Source: Rhinopomastus cyanomelas (Eukaryota > Chordata > Aves > Bucerotiformes > Rhinopomastidae). From it: 64,000 nucleotides of DNA. Shown here one piece after another: positions 47,335 to 58,868 of the stretch. Location of the stretch: NCBI GenBank assembly GCA_013400115.1, contig VXBP01007102.1:310462-374461 (forward strand), in the 5' to 3' direction. A program made the translations under genes and the position numbers. Position 1 is the stretch's first letter, and each line of letters opens with the position of its first letter. The notes beneath the pieces were generated by a model that was not told the origin of the DNA, made no database searches, and saw only the letters and a list, made by a program, of their open reading frames with translations.

Positions 47335-47738
47335 TGAACAGGCACCTGGAGAGCTGGGCAGAGAGAAATTTAATGAAGTGTAACAAGGGCAGGCGTAGAG
47401 TCTAGCATCTGGGCAAGAACAACTCCAGGTACCAGTATAGGCTGGGGACCGACCTGTTGGAGAGCAGTGTAGGAGAAAGGGATGCGGAGGTCCTGATGGA
47501 CAGCAGGATGGCCATGAGCCAGAATGCACCCTTGTGGCCAAGAGGCCAAACAGCATCCTAGGGTGGATCAGAATGAGGGTGGTTAGCAGACTGAAAGAGG
47601 TTCTCCTCCTCCTCTACTCTGCTGTGGTGAACCACATGTGGAATAGTATGTCAAGTTCTGGTCCCCTCTGGCAAGGGGATTGCACTAGATGATCTTGCAA
47701 GGCCGCTTCCAATCCCCGATGTTCTGTGACTCTGTGAA
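47335..47738 (+). mobile_element. CR1 LINE with deleted C-terminus
   Basis: Begins after FADD (HLESWAERNLMKCNKGRRRV), runs through RYQYRLGTDLLESSVGERDA and the thumb. Near 47670 it jumps straight into the 3' UTR (GGGGATTGCACTAGATG) and tail (GTTCTGTGACTCTGTG). About 400 bp of ORF2 C-terminus is missing, and single-base shifts break the frame. Confidence 0.85.
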
Positions 47739-48204
47739 GGTGGAAAATATTTCTCTTTCTTTGCCGTCTAAAATCCTGTTGTACTGTGAAGAGGTAATAC
47801 TGCTGTCCCAGGCAGCCAGATTGGGTTCCATATCTTCACTAGTACAGGTTCCTTGTCCTTCTCCTCTCCACAGTTCTCTGTTCTGTGATGCCATGAAAAT
47901 TGCTGTATATCAATGAACATACAGTAGTGCTCAATTTTTGTTCAGACTCCCTTTTCATCTGACTCCCAAACCTTCAGGACTGTTCAAACACTCATTATTG
48001 CAGTTTGGAAATTACCAGACGTTTCAATTTTGTTCATGAAGAACCAAAAGTTATGTTACTGTCAGAGGACCCCTCCACCCAGTTACCTGTCCCAAGACCT
48101 GCCCTAAAAGGGTGTCAGCCCATAAAAGCAGACCGGTATCTTTGTTCTCTCTCTTTCGCTGAGGGCTTTCAGCCCAGCACCCCTACTCCCTGTTCTCAGG
48201 GCAG
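47739..48204. other. Flank of the CpG-rich block
   Basis: No repeat recognised. A TATA-like word CCATAAAAGC lies at 48119-48128, followed by a pyrimidine-rich stretch TTGTTCTCTCTCTTTCGC. Confidence 0.35.
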
Positions 48205-48770
48205 TGGGGGTAGGGAAGGCAGCTTGGCCGCGGCTCCGTCCCCCATTTTCCCCATTGGAAACGGGATGGAAGGAGCTTACCAGGGTCCGCTCCACTCCTG
48301 TAAACAGCAGGGTGCAGGAGGATGGCGAGGTGCCACCCCTGGCCCAGCGCTGGCCACGACTCGCTGCAGCTTCCAGGGATTCCTGAAGGACCCCAGTCCC
48401 GCCACAGCCCCGCCACCGTGGGGAGGAGATGCAGCAGTTCCGCGCAGCTCTCCCCGCCCTGGCTCGGACCTGACGCCATGTGATTCTGGCCACGGACCAG
48501 ACAACAAAGACTTTGGTGCAGATTTACCATCACCATCCTCCATGGAGCAGCTCTTCAGCATCATGGTAAGCTGGGGTATTCCTCTTTCTTCCTCTGGGAC
48601 ATGAGACAGGAGGAGAGAGGAGATGGTCCCAGAAAACCCTCTCGGCCACGTGCCCACGTGCAGACTATGGGGGGGCAGCCCTGCTGACGCAGCCATGCGG
48701 TCGGTCTCCATCTTGGGTCTCACACATGGCCGGGGCTATGCGGCTGCTCACCGCCATTTTAGAAAGACTG
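48205..48770 (+). promoter_or_regulatory. CpG-rich block with promoter-like and splice-like signals
   Basis: By eye this is the most GC- and CpG-rich stretch of the window (about 30 CpGs in under 600 bp). It contains a YY1-type word ACCGCCATTTTAG near 48750. A plus-strand frame of 199 codons (48005-48604) runs into it, and a clean donor GGTAAGC sits after SMEQLFSIM at 48565. Frames on the minus strand are also open, so coding is unproven. Candidate roles are a host promoter with first exon, or an LTR. I cannot decide between them. Confidence 0.4.
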
Positions 48771-49129
48771 AACAGCAGGAAGAGAGACTGTTTGTCATTT
48801 CTGCTGCTGAGAAAGACTGGGGGTGCTTAAGTATTGGAGGACAATTCATTTGTGCTTAGCTGGATGAATTAGAAGGACTTGAGAATCCTTAAACCTTGGT
48901 CATGAAACACAAAGTCTGGGTTCTTTGTTTGAAAGCATGTCTCCTGCATCGAGGGATGCAGTTCAGATGCTGAGGAATCAGGCCTGCCTGAGAGCGTTGA
49001 GCTGGAGAAGCTATGCTGAAGGACTGAAGAATTCACTAGTCTGCAAAACAGCCTGGGTACCACTGTACTGCAGGTGGGGATGATACATGATTAATAGAGA
49101 GGGTGGTGGTACTTGTCTCTACTTGACTG

Positions 49130-49300
49130 ACTTGCTCTGTTTCCCCAGATCTCTAATGTGAAAAAAGACCCAAGGACCAACATGGTAGTGATCTCCTATG
49201 GTATTTTTCTCAGAACATTTGTGGCACGGTTTCTAGTTTGTGTGCACTAACTTGCTTAACCTTTTCTTCTTTTCTGTATGCAGTGATAGAGCTAATAAAC
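49130..49300 (+). other. Two strong acceptor-like sites and an AATAAA
   Basis: TTGCTCTGTTTCCCCAG ends at 49148, and TTCTTCTTTTCTGTATGCAG ends at 49283. Ten bases later is AATAAA (49294-49299). With the donor at 48565 this could form a short spliced noncoding transcript starting in the CpG-rich block. No protein domain is visible, so this is a structural suggestion only. Confidence 0.25.
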
Positions 49301-49959
49301 CCTTTTCCAGTTTCCCTAAGCTATCCATTATCTGGCAGATGTATCCAAGATGCCATCGAGACCTCACTGCTTTGCTTTCTTTTCCTTTTTCTTAAATTGT
49401 GGTCTTGAACCCACCACACTCATTTACTGTTAGAAGCTTTCTGTGCCATCATCTTTCCCTCTTTTGCCATTTTCTCTCCACCTATTCATTAGGAGTGACA
49501 ATAAAACCAAATGGAAACTCACAGCTCAGTTGGGTTTTGACAGCCAAATGTTTGCAGAAGACCAGATGAGGCTCTTTCTGCAATCTGGTTCCCCATTCAA
49601 ATTCAGGATTGTCTCTTCTTCCATGGCACTGAACCGGTCTGCAGATGTGGCCTCCTAGTCTTTATTTCCCCTATGATTTTTGCACTCATATCCCATTTTC
49701 TGGCAGTTTTGTGCCCCTTATTCGTCCAGTGTTCTTATGTATAGGATCTAAAAACTGTGTTTCTTTCACATGCCTGAATAATATTTGCTTTTCCCTGCCC
49801 CAAATTGAAAAAGATCTAATGCTGAGCAGCACTATCGAAAAGCTCAAGAGTTTTTTTTGGGGTTTTACCTTGCAGTTATTTCTCTTCTTTTAAAATTTTT
49901 TTCTTCTGGAATTCTTCCGCTTTCCATTAGTACTTTGCATATCTCTCAACCAGTCTGGT
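49301..49959. other. Unique sequence, no feature seen
   Basis: T-rich, with frames of 71 and 82 codons and no domain. Confidence 0.4.
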
Positions 49960-50092
49960 CAGAGCAGGAACATGTAGAGCAGATTTCTCAGAACTGTGTC
50001 CAACTGGTATTTGAATATCTCAAAAGATGAAGATAGGCAATCTCTTTGGGCAAACAGTGTCAGTACTTGACCTCCCTCACAGTAAAAAGTTT
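49960..50092 (-). mobile_element. Old CR1 LINE fragment hosting a young CR1
   Basis: AGAACTGTGTCCAACTGG, TTTGAATATCTCAAAAGATG and CCTCCCTCACAGTAAAAAG follow the older CR1 C-terminal coding order on the minus strand. It is interrupted at 50093 by a young tip. The sequence after 50187 (to about 50245) may be its continuation, but the match is weak. Confidence 0.65.
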
Positions 50093-50187
50093 CATAGAAT
50101 CATAGAATCATTAGGGGTTGGAAGGGACCTTGAAAGATCATCCCATCCAATCCCCCTGCAACAGCAGGATCACCTAGATCAAGTCAT
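50093..50187 (-). mobile_element. Young CR1 LINE 3' tip
   Basis: Two CATAGAAT repeats, GGTTGGAAGGGACCTTG, CCAATCCCCCTGCAACAG and CAGGATCACCTAGATC in minus orientation. UTR only, with few differences from the 36-kb copy. Confidence 0.9.
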
Positions 50188-50984
50188 TTTCATTCAAGTT
50201 TCATTCTTCTCTTCTTTCCAGTTTCAGTAGTTTTCATCCCATCATCATCTAGTTGTTTCTAAATAGTCAAATTCTGTAGTTTTTATGAATTTATTCTATA
50301 CCAGGATATTTAGTGGTTTTGCCAACTTTCCTAACCAGTGTGCAGTTGTTTCACCAGTGTCACTAATGGCACCAGCAGCGTTGCCTGTTGTGTATGCAGA
50401 CTGTGGAGAAGATTAATATTGCTACCAAAATATTTTTGTTGTATCTATGAACTGTGTGACAAAATTTTAATTACGTTACTTTAATTCATGAAAACTTAAT
50501 TAAGAACTTGAGTACTCATTGCCCAGAGCAAGTTAGCATGAAATTCAATTTGTGCTCATCTGCTTTAGACTGGCAGGCTGTAGGACAGTGCCTGGAAGGC
50601 TACTGGTGCGTGCTATTACTTATAGTATGGTTATTCTTTTTGTCCCAAGAGCACCTGAAGGATCCAGTGCCCTTCTGTAATAATATGCATGTTCAGCATT
50701 TACCACACTATTAAAATACCTAAATATTGATGTTTTTCTACATGTGCTCAGTGCTTGAAATCTTTTGCATCTACTCTGGCAACACCTCCAGACCAAACCT
50801 TTCTTCTCAGTCCAGACGTTCTGGCACAGTTGTGACCAGAAAAGTTTTCTCTGGCTTTGTCTGCTACTGCCTCAGCTGCCAGGCGGTGTTCAAAATGCCA
50901 TTGAAGTTTTGTTTCTGCTCTGTGACTCAGAATATGTCACCTCTTTCCCTCAACTACAAGAAGACAGATCTGGGAAGGTGAAGA
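50188..50984. other. Unique sequence, no feature seen
   Basis: AT-rich, with short frames only. Confidence 0.4.
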
Positions 50985-51066
50985 ATTTCTTCTACTCTTA
51001 GTAAAGTAGGGCATATGGTTGGACTCGATGACCTTAATGGTCTTTTCCAACCTTAATGATTCTATG
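50985..51066 (+). mobile_element. CR1 LINE 3' tip
   Basis: GGTTGGACTCGATGACC, GTCTTTTCCAACC and the tail AATGATTCTATG in plus orientation; last part of the 3' UTR. Confidence 0.85.
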
Positions 51067-52984
51067 TTTCAGTCTCCAGATCTACAAACCTCCTCCAGTA
51101 GGACACACACATCATCTAATCTGTTCTGGAAATTCACTAAATTCCTTTTTGAAACAAGTGAGTTGTGCTTTTCATACAATCCACTCCTCTGCCCAGCTTA
51201 TCCAGTTGGTTGTGCATTTTATGACACGTGTTAATTCACAGTCTCAGTGCATCAGTAGAAATGTTTGACACTGCATCAATTTAGTCACCATATGTAAACC
51301 CAGAAGAAGGAAATGCACTGTGTTTCTTTCACCAAGCCAGTAACCAACGAGGTCTGGTATATCCTAGGGGCTGATAAAGCCACCTGGACATCACATTTTT
51401 CACTGGTGTCCCTGTCTAGAGTGGGATTAATCAGGTAAGGAGTTATTCTTACATTAACATTTTCACAACCCATTCATAAAACATCCAAATACAGGTCCAT
51501 GTAACATGTTTAAAACTGCCAGTAGAAGAAAACAGAAAAGTTTAAGATCAGGAGACTGATACCTAGTGATGCTGAAAACATGAATGAATAAAAGGATGAA
51601 TTAATGAATGACAAATTAATACAGTGAGGCGTTTAGGTATAGTGCTGAGAGAAATGGTATCATGTTAAAACCTTTAATTCTCTTCCTAAATGACTCCTGC
51701 TATACAGGTGACCAACTGAAGTAATGTCTTATTTCTTAAGAGTTGGTTAATTACATTTTAATGTGCCTATGAAGCTATCACACCATCACAGGCTTCCCTG
51801 GTATTGCCAGGCTCTAGCTGGCAAGTGCAGCCCGAGGCTACAATTTCTAGCTATGTTGGGTCTGGTAGGCCTAAAGTCTTGCTGAAAAATAAGGTCATAG
51901 AGTAAATACAACATTGAACTTTGGTAGAGAATACAACACTTTTCATCCTTTCCATGCTTTTAGTTGTATTACAGTAATTTCATGGCACAACAAATTACTT
52001 CAATAAGTGTCTCAAATAAAGACTTACACATCACCCTTTTAACTTCCAATATCTGGAATTACTCTTTTTATGAAACTTTCCAGACCTGGTGGGGCAAAGA
52101 GCCCCATCAAGCATCACTGGGGCCAGTTGTGAGGTGTTGCAGTTAGTCATTCACAAAATGTATTAAGAACAGAAACACGACAGCTCTAATTATTATAAAT
52201 GGGTCATTAAATCCCTTTCTATGGCAATGTGAAATACAGTCTCTGAATAGCAAGCATCTCCTGGGAAAAAAGCTCCTTTCTGAAATTAAAGGAAAAGAGC
52301 CATTCCAATCTGAATGTGAGAGAAGGTGAAATGCATTTTTCTATTGAATGCCAGTGTTATTAAGACATTAATAGCCACTAATGGGAGGAAGGTCTGGAGT
52401 GAGAGAAGCAATATTTACAGAAACAATAATGTGCAAAAAGAAAAGAGAGTTTCAGATGTTCGTATTTCAGACCTCAATTTACAGAACTGTGGGCTGGGAT
52501 GAATGAGGTGATCTCGAAGAAATTTCCAGCAACTTTCTGAATGTCGGTGCCTGCAGACAAGAAAGATTCCTCTTACACATTTCCATGAGAGCTGGTGGAA
52601 GTGTCTTTCCTGAGAACACTTGAGAAGACCTGAGAAGATGTGACCTTGTGTAGAACCATCAGTCCTTTCAAAGCAACAAAGGCAAAACAGCGCTGAAGGA
52701 AAACATCACGAAAGAAAGAACTGAAGAAGCAGGAAGCAGTAATTGTCCCCCAAATGCCATAACAGACCTTTTATTTCAGACATTCTTTTCCAAACTTGAA
52801 GCACCAGACCAAGACATTGCACAAGATACAGATGTGTGCTAGGAGTGGGAGCACAGGCCAGAGCTCCTATCTTAGTAGGACTTAACACAACATACCTGGG
52901 ACACCGCACTTGATGGGGACTTAAGAATCAGGTGTAAGTTGCCTCACATGAGCTAATAATACACAGCACTGTTAAATGGGTTTT
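51067..52984. other. Unique sequence, no supported gene
   Basis: A short GAATGAAT-like run near 51580-51620. Frames of 60 to 71 codons only. No repeat family recognised. Confidence 0.4.
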
Positions 52985-53162
52985 CACACAGTATCACAGT
53001 ATTACCAAGGTTGGAAGAGACCTCATAGATCATCAAGTCCAACCTGTCACCATAGAGCTCAAGGCTAGACCATGGCACCAAGTGCCACGTCCAATCCTGC
53101 CTTGAACAGCTCCAGAGTTGGCGACTCCACCACCTCCCTGGGCAGGCCATTCCAGTGGCCAA
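52985..53162 (-). mobile_element. CR1 LINE 3' end, GTATCACAG-tail subfamily
   Basis: GTATCACAGTATTACC tail, GGTTGGAAGAGACCTC, the UTR, and ORF2 end coding in reverse up to GGCCATTCCAGTGGCC. By eye it is very similar to the 3' part of 46593-47115 read backwards. Confidence 0.9.
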
Positions 53163-54059
53163 TTTTCTATAATAGAGGCTAGTTCAGACTAAAATCTAGA
53201 TCACCTGCTTCGTAACAACTTGGAGTGTGGACCTTGCCGAGAGGTGAAAACCAAAGTTTCATATCCAAACCATTTTGATGCAAGCAGTGGTCATATAAAA
53301 TCTAAATCCTCATTAAAGAACTTAATTGGATTTACTTGGGCCCATGTGTCTCTTCTGGATGGTTTGATTCTCTAAACAGAGATGGAAAAGATACAGCTAC
53401 AAGAAGAGTTGTAGCTCATTCATTCAGAGTGAGAGGCATTACGAAATGTTCCATAAACCTCTAAGTGGAGGACTGAGTCAGTAATAACTACCAGTTCCTA
53501 GAGCTGATTACACGTATGCCCTTATAGTTATTGAAGGCATGTGCCTGCGGTGAGTAGTGATCAAAGAAAGCAGGACCTCTGCACGGTACACATTTGGTAC
53601 TGGATAAGGGATAGTACAAATGACACATATTGGCCCCACATCCAATTCTGGCTTCCCAAGAAAAGCCCAAGTTCTTCACCACTGGCCTTGCCCTGACATC
53701 TGTCAGCAGCAGCGCAATGTCAGTTAGGGGACTAGTCACCCAAAATAATGGTTGAATCATGCTTTGCTTATCTTCTCTCCCATCAGAGAGGCTCAAAAGT
53801 AATAAATCCACAAGCAAATCCAAGTCCTTTCATAACTACGTTTTAAAAAGGCAAAGGGAGGAATTCAGGCAAGAGTCTGCACACTGATAAATAGAGAATG
53901 TCATGAGAACTCCTGTGCAGCCAGTCTGCTGGCACTACACAAACACAATGCATGGTTAAACATCTATGTGAAACAGGTTCTTATGACCTTGGAATACAAA
54001 TGATATCTTGCGTCAGCCAGTCCAGCTCCCTTGTATTCAGAGCTACAATATACCACCCT
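53163..54059. other. Unique sequence, no supported gene
   Basis: A 111-codon minus-strand frame (53488-53823) has no recognised domain and no good splice sites. Nothing else seen. Confidence 0.35.
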
Positions 54060-54335
54060 CATAAAACCAATCACACTGCTTTCCCCCCATTTTGAAAAGC
54101 TTTAATTCCTGTGAAATAATATTTCTGCTAGTTTCCAGACAAAATGCCTTTCTGGTCACTTTATAGCTGTTTGCTCTCTGGCCAACACTGCTGCCTGTAA
54201 ATACACAGGGGGAGTAAACATCTGGGTGGAAAAAGAATGATTTAAGCTCAATGGTGACCTCATGTACAGTCAGGCTGTGCTTTACTTTTCTGAGCAAGCC
54301 AAGCTCTTTCAGTCCCTCCAGTTAGCAAAGTCTCC
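54060..54335 (-). mobile_element. Possible ancient CR1 fragment
   Basis: Minus-strand text GLKELGLLRKV followed by words reminiscent of the CR1 thumb (normally RELGLFSLEKRR then GDLI), then an open stretch with ISQELKLFK. Too decayed for a firm family call. The neighbouring minus-strand frame at 54529-54756 (KELGLSGVRKLL) may be a second such scrap. Confidence 0.35.
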
Positions 54336-57300
54336 TCGCTCCTGTCCACGCTGAAACAACTCTTCTCTCCAAGTTCCAGTTATTTGCATTCAGCATAAAC
54401 ATAACACAATTTCAGTGTTCTAGCAGTGATCCAGTCTACTAGGCTGGATCAGCAGATATACCCTGAGACACATGTACCCTTTAATCCCTTTCCATGGTTT
54501 TGCCATCTTGGTATTTCATTGACGACCTTCAAACAACTTCATTGTTCTTCTCCTCAGTAACTTCCAGCTGATGACATCTACCACATTGGCCAAGTTTCTG
54601 TCTTGAGTCCCACGTGATGTAGGTTCTCTTCTGATTGCCTTTGATTTTATTTCTCATACTGCAGTCTTCAAAGTCATCCAATAACTTCCTCACTCCTGAC
54701 AGACCCAGCTCCTTTTGTGTGGAGAATGTACCACTACTGTTGTAAGCTAATAACATTGTTCACCAATCCCCATTTTTTTGCCAAATTCAGAAAGGAAATA
54801 CTGAACCTGACAGATCTCAAAACATGTCTTTGAGGAACTCTTAGAAACACACCGCTGCTGATATCTCGTCATTGCAAGCAGATAGTTACTTCTCTGCAAG
54901 CTCTTTAAATATTACCCTCATCTTCTTTCCTCCAGGTACAGTGATAATTTTACACTGAAGAACTGGATGGAGTGACAGAGTATGAATCTTTGTGAGTCTC
55001 GTTCCCCTGCCTGAAGAAAGCTTCTGGAAGAGAGACACTCTACCAAGACACTTCAGTGTGACTTCATCTTATTAAAAGTTAAAGAATCCACTCCCACTTT
55101 CCAAACCCACAGGATGATGAAGTTGCAGTGCCATCACATTGCTGTGAGTGAGGTCACACTAAGATACCCCATTTAAGTGGAGAATGCTGTTCTTCAGCTA
55201 AATCTAAATTTACTCCTAGGCGTCTTTGAGCTATGAGTTCATACCTCCGTGCCGTGAAGGACATCAGAAAAAGTCAGGCTGGTAATTACTTCCAAGTGAA
55301 TAATTTATTTAACAAATTTAGATACCTCCCTTTTGTGAATTGTGCCCTATGAGTGCAGGAGAACACCATTTTCTCTAATTCATTATGTTAAAACTCCTGA
55401 TGAATATTTTCCCTAAGTCACTTCTGACGTGAAAAATGAGGACGTTCTCTCAACAGCCCAGTAATCAGAGTGACCAGGATTATCTTGTGATCGCCAGGTT
55501 ACATCCCTCTCCTTGTTGTATCCTTCACTTGCTTTATTCCAAGTCTGCAAAAAGCGCAGATCTTCTCTGGTGAATTTATCTTCAGGCAGGGTTCACCATG
55601 GTGGAGCTGAGCACTCTGCAGCTCACTCTAATATGAATACCAATTCAGGCTGTGATGTCTATTGTCGACACACATCAATCTCAGCTGTTATACAGCTGCT
55701 CTAAGACAGGCAGCAAAGCACCTCACAATGTCCTAATAGCACCTCACTTAAACAAAGGAATTTTAAAATCCCCACTTCTTGCTCTGGAAGAAAGAGCCAC
55801 GCCTGGAGTGATTGTTTGGGGCATCTGTTGTATGGGTTAACCAGAACATAGCAGTAATTGAGTCAGTGCAGGTCAATAGAGAGGATGGAGCACACTGGAA
55901 GGGCAGCTCAAAGTCAGCTATGACACACACGTGTCTCAGATGATGTTTTTGGGACACTGCGTGCTGCTAGTAGGGAGAAGTAACACTCCCCACAGGGAGT
56001 TCAGTTGCTGAGAGATGTTCATAGGGCTGTTCATTCCTCATGAAAAATACTTCCTTTCCTTCCTCCCTGTCTGAATCCAGACAATGAAGAAGGATGAGGT
56101 GAGGGGAATAAATAAATGGAACAGCTACCACAGGAAACTTCACAGCAAACCAGAATGAAGGCTGAAGTCCAGTAGGAAGCTCCATTTTCCCACACACTTT
56201 ACTGCACATTTCACTACATCTAGCAGCCAATACTGGGTTAAGGAGAGTACTTGCACTTGGACTAGATGATCATTGTAGATAATAATCTCTTCTATTAAAA
56301 ACTGTGAAGACTCACAAACCATGGGAAGGAAGGAAATGTGCTTCTGGATGCAAACCCTTGAGGAGTCAACAAGAACTATAGAGCAGGACTCCACAGGAAC
56401 ATTCTCTGTAAGATCCCCAGTGCCAGCTCCAGACCTGACTAGAAACAAAGTCCCAATGTCTGGCTGAAAGAAACTGTGGAAAGAAAGGAACAAGATTTAT
56501 TAGGATCCAGGGAAATCCTGGAAGGGAAGGCACAAGCCCAAGACAAAATCACAATCAGCCTGCAGGCACCGTAGGGAGATCCTCATCTGGATGTGGGACA
56601 AGGTAACTGGTCACAGAGAAGTTGTACCTGCTGACCAGGAATCCTCACTTTGAAGGGCTATTGAAGACAAAAGCTCCCTTTCCTTAACAAGCTGTAGCAC
56701 AGAAGCTAATAAATTTAGGTAGTAAGCAACAACCACACAAAAATACAGAGCTATTTAAGGACCAGGAGGGAAAACCAACAGGCTAAAGATGCTTGTGGTT
56801 CTTTGCAAATGCTACAAACGTAACAAATGACTTAGGAGAGCCACAGTGCCTCTTTTATTGCCAACATTGAGTTAAAACAAACTTGGGGCAGAAATGTCAT
56901 CTGTGTAGCCACATGGCAATATGCTTACTCACTAGAAGGTCTGCCAAAGCAAACACAAATGGGAAATGATCGCAGAAGAAGTGATTTCAGCATTCCCAGC
57001 AAATACGTTGAATTCAGGTCCCACAAGCAGTTCGTAGCACTAATCCTTCTGAAGCTTCAGCAGTGCCTCTGGAAAGATGCATGAAGCTGCTAATGAAGCA
57101 GTTGCCTTGCTCTTCCCACTGCATAAACACAGGGCTCATACATCCAAGGCCTGACTCTTTCTCCAGATATTCCCAAATCAGATCCTCTCCCCAGAACTCA
57201 TAAACAGTAGGGTGACAAGATGAGATGACTTCTTGCTAATCAGAGCATGAGCAATCTCTGCTTTCACCAGAACATTTCAGACGAAGGCTCCAAAATGTGC

Positions 57301-57913
57301 AATTTTGTGTTTTTGTAATTTGCTGTTTAACACAGAACAAAGCTCTTTCCTCATTTTCCTGAAGTCATTTTGTTAGTTGGTCCTGGCAGCTCCAGTCAGA
57401 ACCACCTACCTAGCTCTGTTCTAATTTAACAAACCATCAGCAGACTGCTGCTCTTCTGCTTTGTCTCAGCATAGTGACAGTGCTAATTGCAAGCATCAGC
57501 CCAAATGTTCTGTCATCGCGGGGTGGAGAGCAGCCTGAAGAGGTTTGAGGACTGACTCAGAGAAGGGAGGACAGAAGTACTTCTGTCTTCTCTGGAGGAG
57601 GATTATTGTAATTAGTTCCAGCCCATAAGGACCTCTTTCCCACACCCCATGCAAACTGGTGGCCCAGCCAAAAGCTAAGTGGCTTCATGAAGCACACCAG
57701 AGCCTAAAGGCTTGGCTGTGGCAATGTGAGTCCAAAAAGCATGCTGTGGCTATCCCTTCTCTGCCTGATGAAAAGAATGTTCAGGAATGATCTCATGTGA
57801 TACCAGCCCTCCTTCACCCAAGCTTCTCGTGCACTCTTCAGACCTTGGCTTAGTACCAAAACTCCCCTCAAGCTCTGCGTAGTTTGGGTGCCCACTCAGG
57901 GACAAACAGATTG
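54336..57913. other. Unique or unrecognised sequence
   Basis: No clear CR1 ends. A 117-codon minus-strand frame (56140-56493) and a TTGGACTAGATGATCATTG phrase near 56254, which resembles an old CR1 UTR, are not convincing by themselves. Confidence 0.35.
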
Positions 57914-58042
57914 TATCACAGTACCACAGTAATGACAAGGTTGGAAAAGACCTTAAAGATCATCCAGTCCAACCTAAATCCAAATAAACCAAGTGGACCT
58001 AACATCTAACATCTGGATCATGCCACTCATCACCTCATCCAG
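57914..58042 (-). mobile_element. CR1 LINE 3' end, older subfamily
   Basis: TATCACAGTACCACAG tail, GACAAGGTTGGAAAAGACC, and ATCATGCCACTCATCACC in minus orientation. Nearly the same as 10981-11110, so the same subfamily of similar age. Confidence 0.9.
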
Positions 58043-58777
58043 TTGTTTGCTCTACAGGGTGTTTTTCCTATGTGAACAATAACTTGGTAGGAGACAATAC
58101 AAAGCATTGTCTCCACCTAATGTGGTACCAGAGGCAAACACTACATGAGATGTCTTCATTCTTTTGCATGTAATAAATATTCAAGCCACTTGTCTTTAAT
58201 GCTCTATATTAAGGTGCTTAAAATCTGAGTACATGCCATTGAAAAGGCAAGTTGGTACTTCAGTCCTAACTCATCTATATTTTTAGTGGTAACACAGCTG
58301 TAACACCCCCAGAAGCCTGACCACCCTGCTGTGATTAAATATCACACAATGAACTGCTGCCCGGGTTTCAGAGCAGGTACATTTACTTTATACAGTAAAC
58401 ACTTATTTTCAGTCTAGGCTATTAAAGCAGGAGAGCCCTTCTCCTTTTTCATATTTAACCATGCAAAGGACTTGTTAATGGTGATTTACATTTTTATTGG
58501 AGCTAGTGGAGAAACTTACATTAAGCTGCTTAGGAGGTTTCACTGTCACATCTCTGAGAGTTGCTGGGAAGAAGAGAAAAAGTAATTCTGAAGTGCTAAA
58601 ATATTGTGAGAGACCACAGAGGAGATTTAAGATCTGAAACAGACAGTAGACAGGTGATGAGCTCTGGAAGGGGAACAGGGGATTGGAAAAGTATGCTGAT
58701 GGCAGTACCTTAAGTATTATTATACCTTAACATCTAAATAAATGTGGGATTTTTTAACATTAGAGTAGCAAGAGTAA
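58043..58777. other. Unique sequence, AT-rich
   Basis: No feature seen. Confidence 0.4.
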
Positions 58778-58868
58778 TGACTGAGTGGTGGACTTGGCCG
58801 TGTTAGGTTTATGGCCGGACTGGATGATTTTAAAGGTTTTTTCCAATCTAAATGATTCTATGACTCTG
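58778..58868 (+). mobile_element. Old CR1 LINE 3' tip
   Basis: GTGGTGGACTTGGCCGTG, GGACTGGATGATTTTAAAGG, and the tail AATGATTCTATGACTCTG in plus orientation. Confidence 0.8.

Noticed and set aside
48104..48723. Several minus-strand frames of 117 to 148 codons
   Set aside because: They overlap in different phases over GC-rich DNA with few stops; mutually exclusive and without domains.
53488..53823. 111-codon minus-strand frame
   Set aside because: No domain and no convincing splice sites; could be chance.
56200..56310. Possible old plus-strand CR1 3' end (TTGGACTAGATGATC)
   Set aside because: Only one short phrase matches and no tail or coding part is visible.
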